This document shows positions 1-10,087 of a stretch of 64,000 nucleotides of DNA, piece after piece. The position numbers and the translations under genes were made by a program. Numbering within the stretch: the first letter of the stretch is position 1; each line of letters starts with the position of its first letter. This DNA comes from Methylophaga marina (GTDB lineage: Bacteria > Pseudomonadota > Gammaproteobacteria > Nitrosococcales > Methylophagaceae): assembly GCF_030296755.1 (NCBI RefSeq), contig NZ_AP027741.1, forward strand, positions 620,001-684,000. The letters run 5' to 3'. Below the pieces are notes generated by a model, which saw nothing but the letters and a program-made list of their open reading frames with translations, made no database searches and was not told the DNA's origin.

Positions 1-1777
1 GTTCGCCAAATTGTTCGTAGGCGATTTGGCTTGGATAGATAAATCGTGTTTTTTGTCCTTCAATCTCTTCACGACTGTATTGGAATAGTTCTTCAAACTT
101 CTGATTAACTCGTATCACTCTTCTGTCACGAATAAAAGCGATCCCCACCATCGCATTTTCTAAAATGGTGTTCAATTCTGATGTCATCTGATGCAATTGC
201 TGATTCGTTTTCTTCCATTTCGTGATATCCGCTATGACACAGACCCAGACAAAGTCATCACTACCACTGATTATCCTGCTAACGGAAATCCATAATGAGA
301 AAGCCGTACCGTCCATGCGAAGACCTTCATACTCACCACTCGACTCATCATCCAGCTCTAAATCATCAATTGATTCAGGTTTATTTGCTTCAGCAAAAAA
401 CTGTAATAAGTGCTGACCAAGAAGATCCTCAATAGCACCACCGAACATGCTGGCACCAGCAGGGTTTATATCAATGATATAGCCTTCTTCATTAAGAGAT
501 AGAATGGCTTCTGGGACACTATTTAATACTGCTCTGAGTTGCTGCTTTTTATGCTGCATGGTGACTTTAGCTTTGCTGTAATCAGCAATAAGATTCTGGG
601 TCACCTCAGCAAAGTGATTAAAATCTCTAGCCAGCATAGAGACTTCATTTTGAGTGGATGTCACTGATATTCTTGTCTCAAACCGCCCCTCAGAAAGCGA
701 CCGGATAGAGTCTTTGATGAGCACTAAAGGCTGGTTGATCCTATTGAATAAAATATACGCAAATATCATGACAGCACTCATGATAAAGACACTTACGACG
801 ATAATTTGCCACCATGAGTAATTGGCCGAAGTAACGTCATCACTGATCTCAGCATAATTTTGTAAATTGATATGTTTTATTAACTGATTGAGTTGCGTTG
901 TTAAGCTCGACATCAGCTTGATAGAAATACTTTGCTCTCTGGCTAACGCTGACTGTGTGGCTGTGCTCTCTTCTTCTATCGCTACCAACCCAGTTTCACC
1001 ACCCATCAATACCCTGAGTGCTTCCACTTGCCTTTCTATTGCTTGTAACGTTTCAGAGACATACATCAACTCAAAAGTCTGACTTGAGAAAGCATCAATA
1101 TCCTGTTCGATCTGAGCAAAAACACGATTAAACTGTTTCTTTGATTGAGAAAAATCAGATATATCGCCTGTTCGCAGAAACAACTTATAGTTGAGTAAAC
1201 GAAGCTCATTGATATGACTTTTAAGAGGATGGGCTAAGTTTAGAAGCGAGACGAGGTTATCATTGCGCAGGCGTTTTTCGAGATCATCCATCAAATTTAG
1301 CAATGAGGCAGAAACACGCTCATTGCCAGCCTGCTTGGCTTTGATGTCACTGGTTAATTCAAGATGACGTTTTTTTAACTGGAAAAGCTTGCTATCAAGC
1401 ACTAGATAATCTTGATATGTTGCTGATAAAGACTCTAATAAGCGGTGAGCCTCCTGCTGCTCATCCAAAGCCTCAGATAACAGCTGCGCATTTTCCTGGA
1501 ACATGAGTTCAATTGCTGTTCTATCAGCAAATTCAGGTAATGCAGACACATCAGAAACACTAAGAAACTGTTGCTGTCGTTGTGCAAACAGTAAAGCAGC
1601 TTGACTAAGCTCACGGCTGTTAGCTTCTATCGGCAGTAGATGCTCAATGAAAATAGACTGTGTCTCGGACATCAAATTATTGGCATAATTCGCCATAATG
1701 CCCATAACAATAACAGCCACTAAGGTGATGGCTGCCCACAGTTGGAGCATGTGTTTAATACTCCAGTTTTTAAACAT
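1..1777 (-). CDS. Membrane PAS-domain sensor protein (HAMP, at least two PAS), C-terminus cut by window edge
   Basis: The frame is open from an ATG at 1777 to the left edge (592 residues). A membrane segment near residues 9-30 is followed by a long helical, Leu/Gln/Glu-rich periplasmic region resembling four-helix-bundle sensors. A second membrane segment lies near 318-342, beginning SWWQIIVVSVF, then a HAMP-like linker (about 343-398). Two PAS domains follow: one near 410-520 containing AVLNSVPEAILSLNEEGYI and ending in a PAC-like IADITKWKK, and one from about 535 containing ENAMVGIAFIRDRRVIRVN. The output domain (kinase, GGDEF or other) is outside the window. It lies 44 bp downstream of ccoS on the same strand, so it may be co-transcribed with the oxidase assembly genes. 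Domain calls are by eye; the signal sensed is unknown. Confidence 0.8.
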   Translation of the reverse strand, partial: MFKNWSIKHMLQLWAAITLVAVIVMGIMANYANNLMSETQSIFIEHLLPIEANSRELSQAALLFAQRQQQFLSVSDVSALPEFADRTAIELMFQENAQLLSEALDEQQEAHRLLESLSATYQDYLVLDSKLFQLKKRHLELTSDIKAKQAGNERVSASLLNLMDDLEKRLRNDNLVSLLNLAHPLKSHINELRLLNYKLFLRTGDISDFSQSKKQFNRVFAQIEQDIDAFSSQTFELMYVSETLQAIERQVEALRVLMGGETGLVAIEEESTATQSALAREQSISIKLMSSLTTQLNQLIKHINLQNYAEISDDVTSANYSWWQIIVVSVFIMSAVMIFAYILFNRINQPLVLIKDSIRSLSEGRFETRISVTSTQNEVSMLARDFNHFAEVTQNLIADYSKAKVTMQHKKQQLRAVLNSVPEAILSLNEEGYIIDINPAGASMFGGAIEDLLGQHLLQFFAEANKPESIDDLELDDESSGEYEGLRMDGTAFSLWISVSRIISGSDDFVWVCVIADITKWKKTNQQLHQMTSELNTILENAMVGIAFIRDRRVIRVNQKFEELFQYSREEIEGQKTRFIYPSQIAYEQFGE

Positions 1778-1821
1778 TGAATGAATAACCGTATTGATTG
1801 AACATTTAGCCTTCCATAGCC

Positions 1822-2037
1822 TCAATCTTTACTCTCATCGTTATTTTCGGCTTCAGTCTGTTTTTGTTTTTCTTTGGGTGCTGAAGAAGATGACATATCA
1901 TCGTCATCCATCAGTACCCGATTGGCAGCACCATCCATATCATCATATTGACCATTTCTGACTGCCCAGAAAAACACAGCAACACCGATAATACCAAGTA
2001 GTAACATACCTGGGAGCAAACCATAGATGACTTCCAT
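1822..2037 (-). CDS. ccoS: cbb3 oxidase maturation protein CcoS
   Basis: A 71-residue protein with one N-terminal membrane segment (about residues 4-25), the family-typical stretch FFWAVRNGQYDDMDG, and a short acidic tail with DDDD. CcoS/FixS is needed to insert heme and copper into the cbb3 oxidase. The ATG at 2037 is preferred over the in-frame ATG at 2058. It has GGAG about 7 bases upstream, and the family normally begins ME-x-x-Y, as here with MEVIY. It is the last gene of the ccoG-H-I-S group. The lysine/glutamate-rich C-terminal tail is a little longer than in many homologues. Confidence 0.9.
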   Translation of the reverse strand: MEVIYGLLPGMLLLGIIGVAVFFWAVRNGQYDDMDGAANRVLMDDDDMSSSSAPKEKQKQTEAENNDESKD

Positions 2038-2132
2038 CACATACTCCAAACTCTTCATTCATGACGACGAGGCGATGAAAAGAAAAAGAAAGACAAACCT
2101 GGCACAGTGAAGTTTAACTGGCTTTGTTCTAT

Positions 2133-4565
2133 TTATTTCTTAACAAGTCTTCCGATTCTGGCAGAGTTTCCGATAACCAACAATGAACTAATCGGCATTG
2201 TGATGGCGGCAACTAACGGATTAACCCATGCACACATCGCTAATGGCACCATGATAACGTTATAGCTGATAGAAAGCATTATGTTCTGACGAATGATGCG
2301 TAAGGTTGTACTGGCCAGCAATTTTGCTTCTGCCACTTTTATCAGCTCCTGATGTGATAAAACGACATCTGCACTCTCAACTGATACATCAGTCCCTGAT
2401 GCTAATGCAATACCTACATCAGCTTGAATTAATGCAGGGGCATCATTGACACCATCACCGACCATAGCCACGATGTCACCTTGAGCTTGCATTGACTTCA
2501 CAACAGCAGATTTATCCTGCGGTAATACTTCTGCAAACCGTTGTATATCTGAAAATGACTGGGTTACAGCATTGACCACTTCCAGACGGTCACCACTGAG
2601 TACCGTGACCTTGGTACCCATCGACTGTAACAACTGGATCGTCGATAACGCATCCGGACGTAGCGAATCAGTCAATCCAATAATTCCCTTTATAGAGCCA
2701 TCTACCGCAACGGAGACACAACTAATCCCTTGCTTCTCGTATTGAGACATTTTTTCGGTCAGATGCTCAGGGAAGTGAATATCCTGTGAGTTCAACCACT
2801 GACGTGTGCCTACAAGTATCAATTTATCGTCTATATAAGCCGTTACTCCCCGCCCGGGTATGGTTGTAAATTTTGTTATCGGAAGAAGTTTCAATGCAGA
2901 TGAAGCGGCTGTTTCACATATTGCTGTTGCGATAGTGTGTTCTGAATTCTGTTCTACAGATGCGGCCAACTGAAGCAGTTCAGATTCGGTTAATTCTGCA
3001 CAAGGTTCAACCATGTGAACATTTAACTGACCTGTTGTTAACGTCCCTGTTTTATCAAACACAAAATGATTGACTGAAGATAGGCGTTCGAGTGTTTCTC
3101 CTTGCTTCACCAGCACACCACGTTGTGCCCCCACTCCTGTAGCTACCGCAACAGACATTGGGGTGGCCAAGCCAAATGCACATGGACACGTCACCACTAA
3201 TACTGACACCGCAGCCAGTAGTGCGACCTCAAAGTCAGACTGGAACCAATAAAGAAAGGTTAAAGAAGCCAGCGTTAATGTGATCAATACAAACCACGGC
3301 ACAATTCTGTCGGCCAATGTTTGAATTGGTGCTTTGGACGCTTGGGCCTCATCCATCAGTGCAACGATTTTTGCTAAAGCGGTATTGCGTAATACCTGTT
3401 CAACACGTACCTGAAACGCACCTTCACCATTGATGCTTCCAGCAACGACCGTATCACCGACCTGCTTAACCACAGGAACAGATTCACCAGTCAGCATGGA
3501 CTCGTCAACCGCACTCTCACCGTCAATGATAATTCCATCGACAGGAATACTTTCACCCGGTCTAACCAGTACCGTTTGCCCAATCTGTACTGCACGTATC
3601 GGCACAACTTCAGACGTATCATCAACTAAAACCGTTGCAAACTTAGGCTGTAACTCCAGCATTCGCCTGGTGGCCGAAAGCGCTTTCTTTTTCGAGATAG
3701 CTTCAAGGTAACGCCCCACCAGAATCACGAATAAGAAATTTACCACCGTGTCAAAGTAAACATGTCCGGTATCTAACTTATTAATGGTGGCATAGGTTGA
3801 ATACAAATAAGTTGTCGTTGCACCGATCGCAATGGGTAGATCCATCGTCAGATAACGCTGTTTCAAACCACTGAGTGCACTACGGATAAAGGGATAGCCT
3901 GAATAGAGCAAGGTTGGTGTCGCTATCACAAAACCTATCCAGTGAAACCACTGACGAAACTCACCATCACTTGCGCCGCTGTATAATGCAATAGAAACCC
4001 ACATCATATTCATCATTGCAAAACCAGCAAAGGCCATTCGATACAGCAAGCCTCTATGGCGCTTAGCTAGCGCTCCTTCAGCTGTTTCAGGATCAAATGG
4101 CACAGCAGAGTAGCCTATTTCAGCTAAACGATTCAATGCCGTTGATAGTGGAATAATTGAATTATCCCAGTGCAGTTTCAATCTTCGCGCGGTTAAATTC
4201 ACTTCAGCATTGAGCACGCCAGGCAAAGCTGAAAGTGCATTTTCAATAAGCCAAACACACGCCGCGCAATGAATACCTTCTACCAATAGATGAATGGTTC
4301 TATCATTCTGACTGGTATCCGTAAAATCAGATTGAACTTCATCTAAATCATAGGCTGAGAGATCTCCCAGCATATCAGGTGGTGGCGAGAGTAAATCTGT
4401 TTCAGCCGCTTTTGTGTAAAAGCTTTGTAAGCCGGCACCGTATATTGTCTCGCAAACGGTTTGACAGGCATGACAACAAAAGACACGCTCCTCCCCGCCT
4501 ATTTCTGTTTTGAATTCGTTCGGGTCTTTAACGGGTAGACCGCAATGATAACAAGATATTGCCAA
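2133..4565 (-). CDS. ccoI: Copper-translocating P1B-type ATPase CcoI (FixI)
   Basis: 810 residues. It exports or delivers copper across the inner membrane for CuB assembly of the cbb3 oxidase. The N-terminus has a Cys-rich segment (CYHCG, then CCHAC) typical of CcoI, then a heavy-metal-associated domain with GIHCAAC (Cys100, Cys103). P-type ATPase landmarks follow: TGES near 357, the membrane metal site CPCAFG near 462, the phosphorylated Asp in DKTGTLT near 504 and GDGVNDAP near 702. About eight membrane helices are expected. The only start compatible with the upstream in-frame stop is a TTG at 4565, with AGGA about 6 bases before it. The context between ccoH and ccoS separates it from a general CopA. 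Confidence 0.93.
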   Translation of the reverse strand: MAISCYHCGLPVKDPNEFKTEIGGEERVFCCHACQTVCETIYGAGLQSFYTKAAETDLLSPPPDMLGDLSAYDLDEVQSDFTDTSQNDRTIHLLVEGIHCAACVWLIENALSALPGVLNAEVNLTARRLKLHWDNSIIPLSTALNRLAEIGYSAVPFDPETAEGALAKRHRGLLYRMAFAGFAMMNMMWVSIALYSGASDGEFRQWFHWIGFVIATPTLLYSGYPFIRSALSGLKQRYLTMDLPIAIGATTTYLYSTYATINKLDTGHVYFDTVVNFLFVILVGRYLEAISKKKALSATRRMLELQPKFATVLVDDTSEVVPIRAVQIGQTVLVRPGESIPVDGIIIDGESAVDESMLTGESVPVVKQVGDTVVAGSINGEGAFQVRVEQVLRNTALAKIVALMDEAQASKAPIQTLADRIVPWFVLITLTLASLTFLYWFQSDFEVALLAAVSVLVVTCPCAFGLATPMSVAVATGVGAQRGVLVKQGETLERLSSVNHFVFDKTGTLTTGQLNVHMVEPCAELTESELLQLAASVEQNSEHTIATAICETAASSALKLLPITKFTTIPGRGVTAYIDDKLILVGTRQWLNSQDIHFPEHLTEKMSQYEKQGISCVSVAVDGSIKGIIGLTDSLRPDALSTIQLLQSMGTKVTVLSGDRLEVVNAVTQSFSDIQRFAEVLPQDKSAVVKSMQAQGDIVAMVGDGVNDAPALIQADVGIALASGTDVSVESADVVLSHQELIKVAEAKLLASTTLRIIRQNIMLSISYNVIMVPLAMCAWVNPLVAAITMPISSLLVIGNSARIGRLVKK

Positions 4566-4601
4566 AACTAATCCTGCGTTTCAGATACTGAATATGAATA
4601 T

Positions 4602-5105
4602 TTAAGGATTAATTTGAATCCGACGTGTTAGCACATATTTATCGTCACCACGGTGAGCTTCGATGATAATGTCCCAGCTTCCAGGTAAAGCAAAACTGAC
4701 ATCAGTCACAAAACTTCCATGGCCTGATGGGTGCATCTCTGCCGAGAAGTCTTGACGCTTATCGGATGGTCTATAAGCAAAGAACTTAACTGAATCCAGC
4801 ATCAGGCCAGCTGAGTTCTGTCCGGTAATCACTGCTTCATAGGTTTGGACTTGATTGACTCTAGAGGAAGTTGGCATCAATAAAACGCCTGACCAACCAA
4901 GGCTTTTTTCTTTTGCAATTTCTTCTTCAGTTTTGGCGTATGCCTGACCTTTTTCATAAAAGTCTTCAATGACAAGGTTTGGCGGAGATTTAAACGCTAA
5001 ATAGATAAATACAGCGTTAGCGCTCAGAAAAACCACTAAAAATACTAACATCCCCAGTACCCATGGGTTTTTCATTGCTTGGCTATTTTCTTGGGAAATT
5101 TGCAT
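4602..5105 (-). CDS. ccoH: FixH/CcoH family cbb3 assembly protein
   Basis: 167 residues with one N-terminal membrane helix (around NPWVLGMLVFLVVFLSANAVFIY) and a periplasmic beta-rich domain ending in DKYVLTRRIQI, as in FixH. It belongs to the ccoGHIS set that assembles the oxidase and is thought to stabilise the CcoI/CcoG step. An ATG directly abuts the ccoG stop codon (5117), but the second ATG at 5105 has AGGA spaced 5 bases upstream and is preferred. Sequence conservation of this family is low, so the call rests largely on position, length and topology. Confidence 0.85.
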   Translation of the reverse strand: MQISQENSQAMKNPWVLGMLVFLVVFLSANAVFIYLAFKSPPNLVIEDFYEKGQAYAKTEEEIAKEKSLGWSGVLLMPTSSRVNQVQTYEAVITGQNSAGLMLDSVKFFAYRPSDKRQDFSAEMHPSGHGSFVTDVSFALPGSWDIIIEAHRGDDKYVLTRRIQINP

Positions 5106-5117
5106 TCTCTTCCTCAT

Positions 5118-6542
5118 CTACTCAGGTGCCATGAACATACTTTCATATGAAGTTGATATGGCTGAATTATTGATTACTTCAGCTTTAAATTCTATAGGCA
5201 TCAAGCCTTTAGTTACTTTATCATCGGGTACGCGAACCAAGGCTGTTACGGGCACCACTTTACCCGGCTCAACCGTAATTTTATCACTCATTCCATGCAA
5301 GGTCGCACCCTCAAGTCCAAGTACATCGTATCGGACTTCTATTGGAGTTTTTGTTTTGTTTAACATTTTTAATGTGTATTTATTCTGAATACCACCATCA
5401 CTCAGACGAACATATAATGGCTGACGATCATGAATTACTTGGAACTCTGTTGGTGATAATGTAAAAAAGCCATAAATCACTCCAGATAACGCTGTCAGTA
5501 AAATTAAGCTATAAATAATGACACGTGGACGTTTATACATCGGTAAAACGTTCTTATCGTGATGTAATTCCTTGTATGACGCATAACGAATCAGACCTCG
5601 CGGTTGATTGGTTTTATCCATAATGCTGTCACAAGCATCTATACACATACCGCAAGTGATACAGCCTTCTTGCTGCCCTTTTCTAATATCGATCCCTGTC
5701 GGACAGACAGCAACACACACTTTACAGTCGATACAACTGCCTTTAGATTCATCTTCAAGCTGACCCTTTTTCAATTTACCTCGGGGTTCACCACGTTCAG
5801 CATCATAGGCAGGCAGAATGGTGTCTTGATCGTACATGACACCTTGAAGACGAGCATATGGACACAGCCAAAAGCAAACTTGCTCGCGCATAAAACCGGC
5901 GAAAACGTAGGTAAACACACCAAAAACGGCCATCGATATCCAGACAGGAAGAGGCGCTTGTAGGGTGAAAATATCAGGCCACAATTGATAAGCATCAGTA
6001 AACCAGGCAGCAAATGAAATACCTGTTATCAGTGCAATCGCAATCCATAAGGTATGTTTTGTCAGCACCCTAGTCACTTTATCTATAGACCAAGGGGCTT
6101 GTTTAAACTTCATGACTTTTTGAGGACTGTCTCCCTCCAGCTTCGTCTCTATGAATGTATAGATATCAGTCCAAACGGTCTGGAAGCAGAAGTAACCGCA
6201 AAATACACGGCCAGCGATACTGGTCACGGCAGCGAGTAAAATAGCAAAAAACAGTAAGGTTAACGACAACATCCAGATATCTTGTGGATAGATCGTTAAC
6301 TGAAAGAAATTAAACTCACGTTCTGGAATATCAAACAAAATTGCCTGTTGACCATTCCAGCGTAAGTATGGTCCCAAGAAAAATATCAGCCAAACAGACA
6401 TGCCAATCCACTTTCTTAATCTGAAACGCCCTTTAACACGCTTAGCAACGACCTTCTGGTCACCGGTATTAACGTGCCAATCAGACACTTCTTCGTAGAT
6501 TTGGGTGACATCATCATTGACGTTTGATTGTGTTTGACTCAT
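5118..6542 (-). CDS. ccoG: Polyferredoxin CcoG (RdxA/FixG)
   Basis: 474 residues. Four to five membrane helices in the first half carry the pair FCGYFCFQTVW and VCFWLCPYARLQGVMYD. Two ferredoxin-like clusters follow: CIDCKVCVAVCPTGID and CITCGMCIDACDSIM. The C-terminal periplasmic immunoglobulin-like domain is typical of FixG. CcoG reduces Cu(II) to Cu(I) for cbb3 maturation. GGAG stands 5 bases before the ATG. The gene follows a transcription terminator that separates it from the structural subunits, so it probably has its own promoter in 6543-6629, where I see no FNR box. Confidence 0.95.
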   Translation of the reverse strand: MSQTQSNVNDDVTQIYEEVSDWHVNTGDQKVVAKRVKGRFRLRKWIGMSVWLIFFLGPYLRWNGQQAILFDIPEREFNFFQLTIYPQDIWMLSLTLLFFAILLAAVTSIAGRVFCGYFCFQTVWTDIYTFIETKLEGDSPQKVMKFKQAPWSIDKVTRVLTKHTLWIAIALITGISFAAWFTDAYQLWPDIFTLQAPLPVWISMAVFGVFTYVFAGFMREQVCFWLCPYARLQGVMYDQDTILPAYDAERGEPRGKLKKGQLEDESKGSCIDCKVCVAVCPTGIDIRKGQQEGCITCGMCIDACDSIMDKTNQPRGLIRYASYKELHHDKNVLPMYKRPRVIIYSLILLTALSGVIYGFFTLSPTEFQVIHDRQPLYVRLSDGGIQNKYTLKMLNKTKTPIEVRYDVLGLEGATLHGMSDKITVEPGKVVPVTALVRVPDDKVTKGLMPIEFKAEVINNSAISTSYESMFMAPE

Positions 6543-6624
6543 ATCATCTCCGGAAAAAGATTTAGCTCGTGTATTTTAACACACGCCCAATATTATATTA
6601 GTATTTACTGATATTAATTCGTTA

Positions 6625-6656
6625 TAAAAAAGCCGACGTTTGTCGGCTTTTTTTCG
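6625..6656. terminator. Bidirectional intrinsic terminator between the oxidase subunits and ccoG
   Basis: An 8-bp perfect stem AAGCCGAC/GTCGGCTT (6630-6637 with 6642-6649) has a 4-base loop, with an A-run on one side and a T-run on the other. In the minus direction it would end the ccoNOQP transcript after the small CcoM-like gene. Confidence 0.85.
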
Positions 6657-6679
6657 TTTAAACGAATGTCGGATAAAAA

Positions 6680-6787
6680 TTATTTATCGTCTAAGTTTTT
6701 CATGATTCTGTAACCGATAACACCTATCACAACAATGGTCAGTACAACGGATACGATCGCTCCAATAACAACTGCGTCAATATGCAT
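6680..6787 (-). CDS. 35-residue single-helix protein, CcoM-like cbb3 oxidase subunit candidate
   Basis: A short frame beginning MHIDAVVIGAIV, with one hydrophobic helix of about 20 residues and a charged C-terminal tail ending KNLDDK. AGGAGA stands 7-8 bases before the ATG. It lies 65 bp after ccoP and just before the terminator, so it is in the structural operon. Small one-helix CcoM subunits of similar length and shape (a short Met-x-x-Asp start, then a helix) are known in Pseudomonas stutzeri cbb3 oxidase, although there the gene is elsewhere. Assignment to CcoM is inferred from size, topology and operon position, not from alignment. Confidence 0.65.
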   Translation of the reverse strand: MHIDAVVIGAIVSVVLTIVVIGVIGYRIMKNLDDK

Positions 6788-6852
6788 ATCTCTTTTCTCC
6801 TGAAAAAGACTATCAAAACTCCCAGTCACTCCACTGGGAGTTTTAATATTAA

Positions 6853-7782
6853 TTATTGACCACCACCTAACTGATGGACATAAACAGCTAATTTCTTAAT
6901 TTCAGTCACAGATAAACGTTCTGTTTCATCACCTTCGTATTCAGGCTCTTCATCCCATTTCTCTGCTTCAATTTTCACTGCAAGCTTCTCATTCCAAGCA
7001 GGCATGATAGCAACACGGGTTAAAGGATCAGATGGGTCGTTAACACCGTGCAAAATGGTGTAACGAATTTCTTCTGGATCCCCTGAAAAACGCCAGATTT
7101 TGTCGGTTAAGTTTGCTGAGCCAAGTTCATGAATACCTTTTGCATCAGCACCATGACAACCAACACAGCCTTTCGCGTTATACAGTTTCCAGCCTGCTTC
7201 AGTCGCTTCTCCGTTAGATAAATTCACAACAAACTTAACTAAGCTATCTACTTCTTCAGGTTTTAGAGTCTTTTGATGAGACATCATCATGCCATGACGT
7301 CCTGCTGCTAGAGAAGCGACGATAGTGTTGATATCACCGCCATATAGCCAATCATCATCAGCAAGAATTGGATAACCAGAGTTTGGCGCTGGCACACCAC
7401 CAGTACCATGACAAGCGGCACAATTATCACCGAATAACACTTTACTTGAACCAACTGCATAGTTACGCATTTCAGTGTCAGCAAGAATTTCTTCAGCTGT
7501 CATTGATGCCAGTTTTTCTTCAAACGGTGCTCTAACATCTTGAACCTTAGCTAAATCTTCTTTGTATTCTTTGATTTGAGTCCAGCCCAACAGTCCTTTA
7601 GTACTGTCATTAATCAACGGCAGTGATGGATAAAGGATAAAGTAAACCAATACTAACAAACCACTTAAATACAGGGCATTTGTCCACCAGCGTGGTGGTG
7701 GGTTTTCTAACTCTCTGATGCCATCCCATTCATGCCCTGTGTCAGGCACTTCATTAGGATTCTTTTTATTATCAGCCATCAT
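6853..7782 (-). CDS. ccoP: cbb3-type cytochrome c oxidase subunit III, di-heme cytochrome CcoP
   Basis: 309 residues. An N-terminal cytoplasmic segment is followed by a membrane helix near residues 36-57 and two c-type heme domains, with CAACH (121-125) and CVGCH (206-210). CcoP receives electrons from soluble cytochromes and passes them to CcoO and the CcoN catalytic site. The WDGI-x-ELENPPPRWW motif before the helix is typical. The start codon overlaps the ccoQ stop (TAATG), indicating translational coupling; a second ATG immediately follows the first. Confidence 0.96.
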   Translation of the reverse strand: MMADNKKNPNEVPDTGHEWDGIRELENPPPRWWTNALYLSGLLVLVYFILYPSLPLINDSTKGLLGWTQIKEYKEDLAKVQDVRAPFEEKLASMTAEEILADTEMRNYAVGSSKVLFGDNCAACHGTGGVPAPNSGYPILADDDWLYGGDINTIVASLAAGRHGMMMSHQKTLKPEEVDSLVKFVVNLSNGEATEAGWKLYNAKGCVGCHGADAKGIHELGSANLTDKIWRFSGDPEEIRYTILHGVNDPSDPLTRVAIMPAWNEKLAVKIEAEKWDEEPEYEGDETERLSVTEIKKLAVYVHQLGGGQ

Positions 7783-7982
7783 TATTTCTCCGAATTTGTA
7801 TCGTCATCGTCCTGCAGCATGGTGCGGTGAGACTCTATTTTATCTTTGTTTTTTGGATTCAGAACCCAAAAATAGAGCACCACCATCAGTACAAAAATAA
7901 CTACTGTAAACACCAAGCCAAACCAGTCGGTTGCTGTCATTTCGCTCCAATTAGTATGAAAATACTCTTGAAGTTTACTCAC
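7782..7982 (-). CDS. ccoQ: cbb3 oxidase small subunit CcoQ
   Basis: About 66 residues with one membrane helix ([20 protein letters not shown]) and an acidic DDDD-containing tail. CcoQ stabilises the oxidase complex. Start choice is uncertain. A GTG at 7982 overlaps the ccoO stop, has AGGT upstream and keeps the LQEYFHTNW segment often seen in gammaproteobacterial CcoQ. An ATG at 7940 with GGAG would give 52 residues, and a TTG lies at 8003. Confidence 0.88.
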   Translation of the reverse strand: MSKLQEYFHTNWSEMTATDWFGLVFTVVIFVLMVVLYFWVLNPKNKDKIESHRTMLQDDDDTNSEK

Positions 7983-8655
7983 GATATGACCTGCCGGGTT
8001 CAAAGTTGACCATTGTTCCCAATACTTGAAGATAAGCCACTAAGGCCTGCATTTCAGTCTTGCCTTCAACTGCTGCTGCCGCATTATTAATTTGCTCATC
8101 AGTGTAAGGAACACCCAATACCTTCATAGCACGTAAGCGTTTTTCAATCCCAGGACCATCGATAGTGGCATCATCAAGCCATGGATAGCTTGGCATGACA
8201 GATTCAGGAACGACTGAACGTGGATCACGAAGATGCTGAATCTGCCATGCATCGGAGTATTTACCACCAACACGAGCAAGATCAGGTCCAGTACGTTTTG
8301 ATCCCCATTGGAATGGATGGTCGTATTTTGATTCAACAGCCAGAGAATAATGACCATAACGGTCTTTTTCATCACGGAAAGGACGAATCATTTGCGAATG
8401 ACACAGATAACAACCTTCACGTTGATAAATATCACGACCCGCTAACTCAAGTGCAGAATATGGACGAACTGTTTTCAATTCTTCATAGTCAGGATGCACT
8501 TGATCTTCAAAGGTTGTTTTGAGATAGAATAAAGGCACGATTTCTACGATACCACCCACTGAGACCACAAGTGCTGTTGCTAATACAAGGGCCCAGATAT
8601 TTTTTTCCAGTTTCTCTTGGAAGGTAACTGGTTTATTAGAATTATGATCAGACAT
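7975..8655 (-). CDS. ccoO: cbb3 oxidase subunit II, mono-heme cytochrome CcoO
   Basis: 226 residues. One N-terminal membrane helix (about 19-43) is followed by a periplasmic cytochrome domain with the heme motif CYLCHSQ (Cys82, Cys85, His86) and later Met-containing segments such as SVMPSYPWL that supply the sixth ligand. The chosen ATG at 8655 has TAAGGAGA upstream, where the TAA is the ccoN stop; a longer in-frame start inside ccoN is unlikely. It transfers electrons from CcoP to CcoN. Confidence 0.96.
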   Translation of the reverse strand: MSDHNSNKPVTFQEKLEKNIWALVLATALVVSVGGIVEIVPLFYLKTTFEDQVHPDYEELKTVRPYSALELAGRDIYQREGCYLCHSQMIRPFRDEKDRYGHYSLAVESKYDHPFQWGSKRTGPDLARVGGKYSDAWQIQHLRDPRSVVPESVMPSYPWLDDATIDGPGIEKRLRAMKVLGVPYTDEQINNAAAAVEGKTEMQALVAYLQVLGTMVNFEPGRSYRE

Positions 8656-8665
8656 TCCAGTCTCC

Positions 8666-10087
8666 TTAAATGTTAGCAGCAGTAGCCATTGCAGCCGAAG
8701 GCTTAGCAATTGCTCGACGAATAGTCACTGTGACATTGAATAACATGATACAGGCACCTGAGAAGAAGATAAGTCCGCCAACGGCGCGCATCGCATAGTA
8801 AGGATGCATTTGAGCCACAGACTCAACAAAGGTGTAGGCCAAGTTACCGTAGTCATCATATGCACGCCACATCAGACCTTGCATGATGCCTGATACCCAC
8901 ATGGCTGTGATGTAAACCGCTGTACCAATCGTAGCCATCCAGAAGTGCAGGTTGACCAAACGAATTGAGTACATAGTCGTTCCCCACATACGTTCTACCA
9001 TGTGATACAGCGCACCAATAGATACCATCGCGACCCAACCTAATGCGCCCGAGTGAACGTGACCAATAGTCCAGTCAGTGTAGTGTGACAATGCGTTTAC
9101 TGTTTTTGCGGCCATAACAGGGCCTTCAAATGTTGACATCGCATAGAATGCTAAAGAGACAATCAAGAAACGTAAGATATAGTCAGTACGTAGTTTGTCC
9201 CAGGCACCACTTAATGTGAACATACCGTTGATTGCACCACCCCATGAAGGAATGATCATCGCCAATGAAATAGCTGCACCCAATGATCCAGTCCAGTCAG
9301 GTAAAGCAGTATATTGAAGATGGTGAGCCCCTAACCAAACGTAACCGAAAACTAAGGCCCAGAAATGGATAACAGATAAACGGTATGAATAAACAGGACG
9401 ATTCGCTTGCTTAGGTACAAAGTAATACATGATCCCCAAGAAACCAGCAGTCAGGAAGAAACCTACCGCATTGTGTCCCCACCACCATTGAATCATCGCA
9501 TCTTGCACACCAGCAAACAGTGAATAAGATTTAAACAACTCAACAGGTATAGCCAAACTGTTCACAACGTGGAGATATGTGATCATGACCATCATCGCAA
9601 TAAAGAACCAGTTTGCTACATAGATATGCGAAACCTTGCGAATTGAAATCGTCATGATGAAATTAAATGTGTAGGCCAGCCAGACTACAGCAATCAAAAT
9701 ATCAATTGGCCATTCTAATTCAGCATATTCTTTAGATTGAGTATAACCAAGAGGTAAGGTAATGACAGCGCTGAGAATAACGAGATTCCAGCCCCAGAAT
9801 GTAAACCAGGCTAATTTATTGCTCCATAACGGTGTACGGCAGGTGCGTTGCACAATATAGAACGCTGTAGCCATTAATGTAGAACCACCAAAAGCAAAAA
9901 TAACCGCATTAGTATGTAAAGGACGTAAACGACCAAAACTGATATATGGATTATCAAAATTCAGGACTGGCCAAGCCAGTTCTGAGGCGATATAAACACC
10001 GATACCGGTGCCAACGACCAAGTATACGCATGCCATATAGGCAAACCACTTGACCACTTGATAGTTATATTGTTGTTCCGCTTGCAT
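8666..10087 (-). CDS. ccoN: cbb3-type cytochrome c oxidase catalytic subunit I, CcoN
   Basis: 473 residues with about twelve membrane helices. Visible metal ligands are His58 (low-spin heme, LRPLHTNAV), His205 (WWWGHNAVG), the CuB pair His255-His256 (GAHHLQY) and His343/His345 ([10 protein letters not shown]). It reduces O2 to water at high affinity and pumps protons. The ATG at 10087 preceded by AGAAGG is preferred over the in-frame TTG at 10138, because homologues start near the first membrane helix. It is the first gene of ccoN-O-Q-P-(M), downstream of an FNR-type site. Confidence 0.97.
   Translation of the reverse strand: MQAEQQYNYQVVKWFAYMACVYLVVGTGIGVYIASELAWPVLNFDNPYISFGRLRPLHTNAVIFAFGGSTLMATAFYIVQRTCRTPLWSNKLAWFTFWGWNLVILSAVITLPLGYTQSKEYAELEWPIDILIAVVWLAYTFNFIMTISIRKVSHIYVANWFFIAMMVMITYLHVVNSLAIPVELFKSYSLFAGVQDAMIQWWWGHNAVGFFLTAGFLGIMYYFVPKQANRPVYSYRLSVIHFWALVFGYVWLGAHHLQYTALPDWTGSLGAAISLAMIIPSWGGAINGMFTLSGAWDKLRTDYILRFLIVSLAFYAMSTFEGPVMAAKTVNALSHYTDWTIGHVHSGALGWVAMVSIGALYHMVERMWGTTMYSIRLVNLHFWMATIGTAVYITAMWVSGIMQGLMWRAYDDYGNLAYTFVESVAQMHPYYAMRAVGGLIFFSGACIMLFNVTVTIRRAIAKPSAAMATAANI

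Noticed and set aside
222-1082. Short plus-strand frames at the left end
   Set aside because: They are antisense to the PAS sensor, whose minus-strand frame is open over the whole stretch.
5604-5963. 119-residue plus-strand frame inside ccoG
   Set aside because: Antisense shadow of the CcoG ferredoxin and membrane region, with no homology or start signal of its own.
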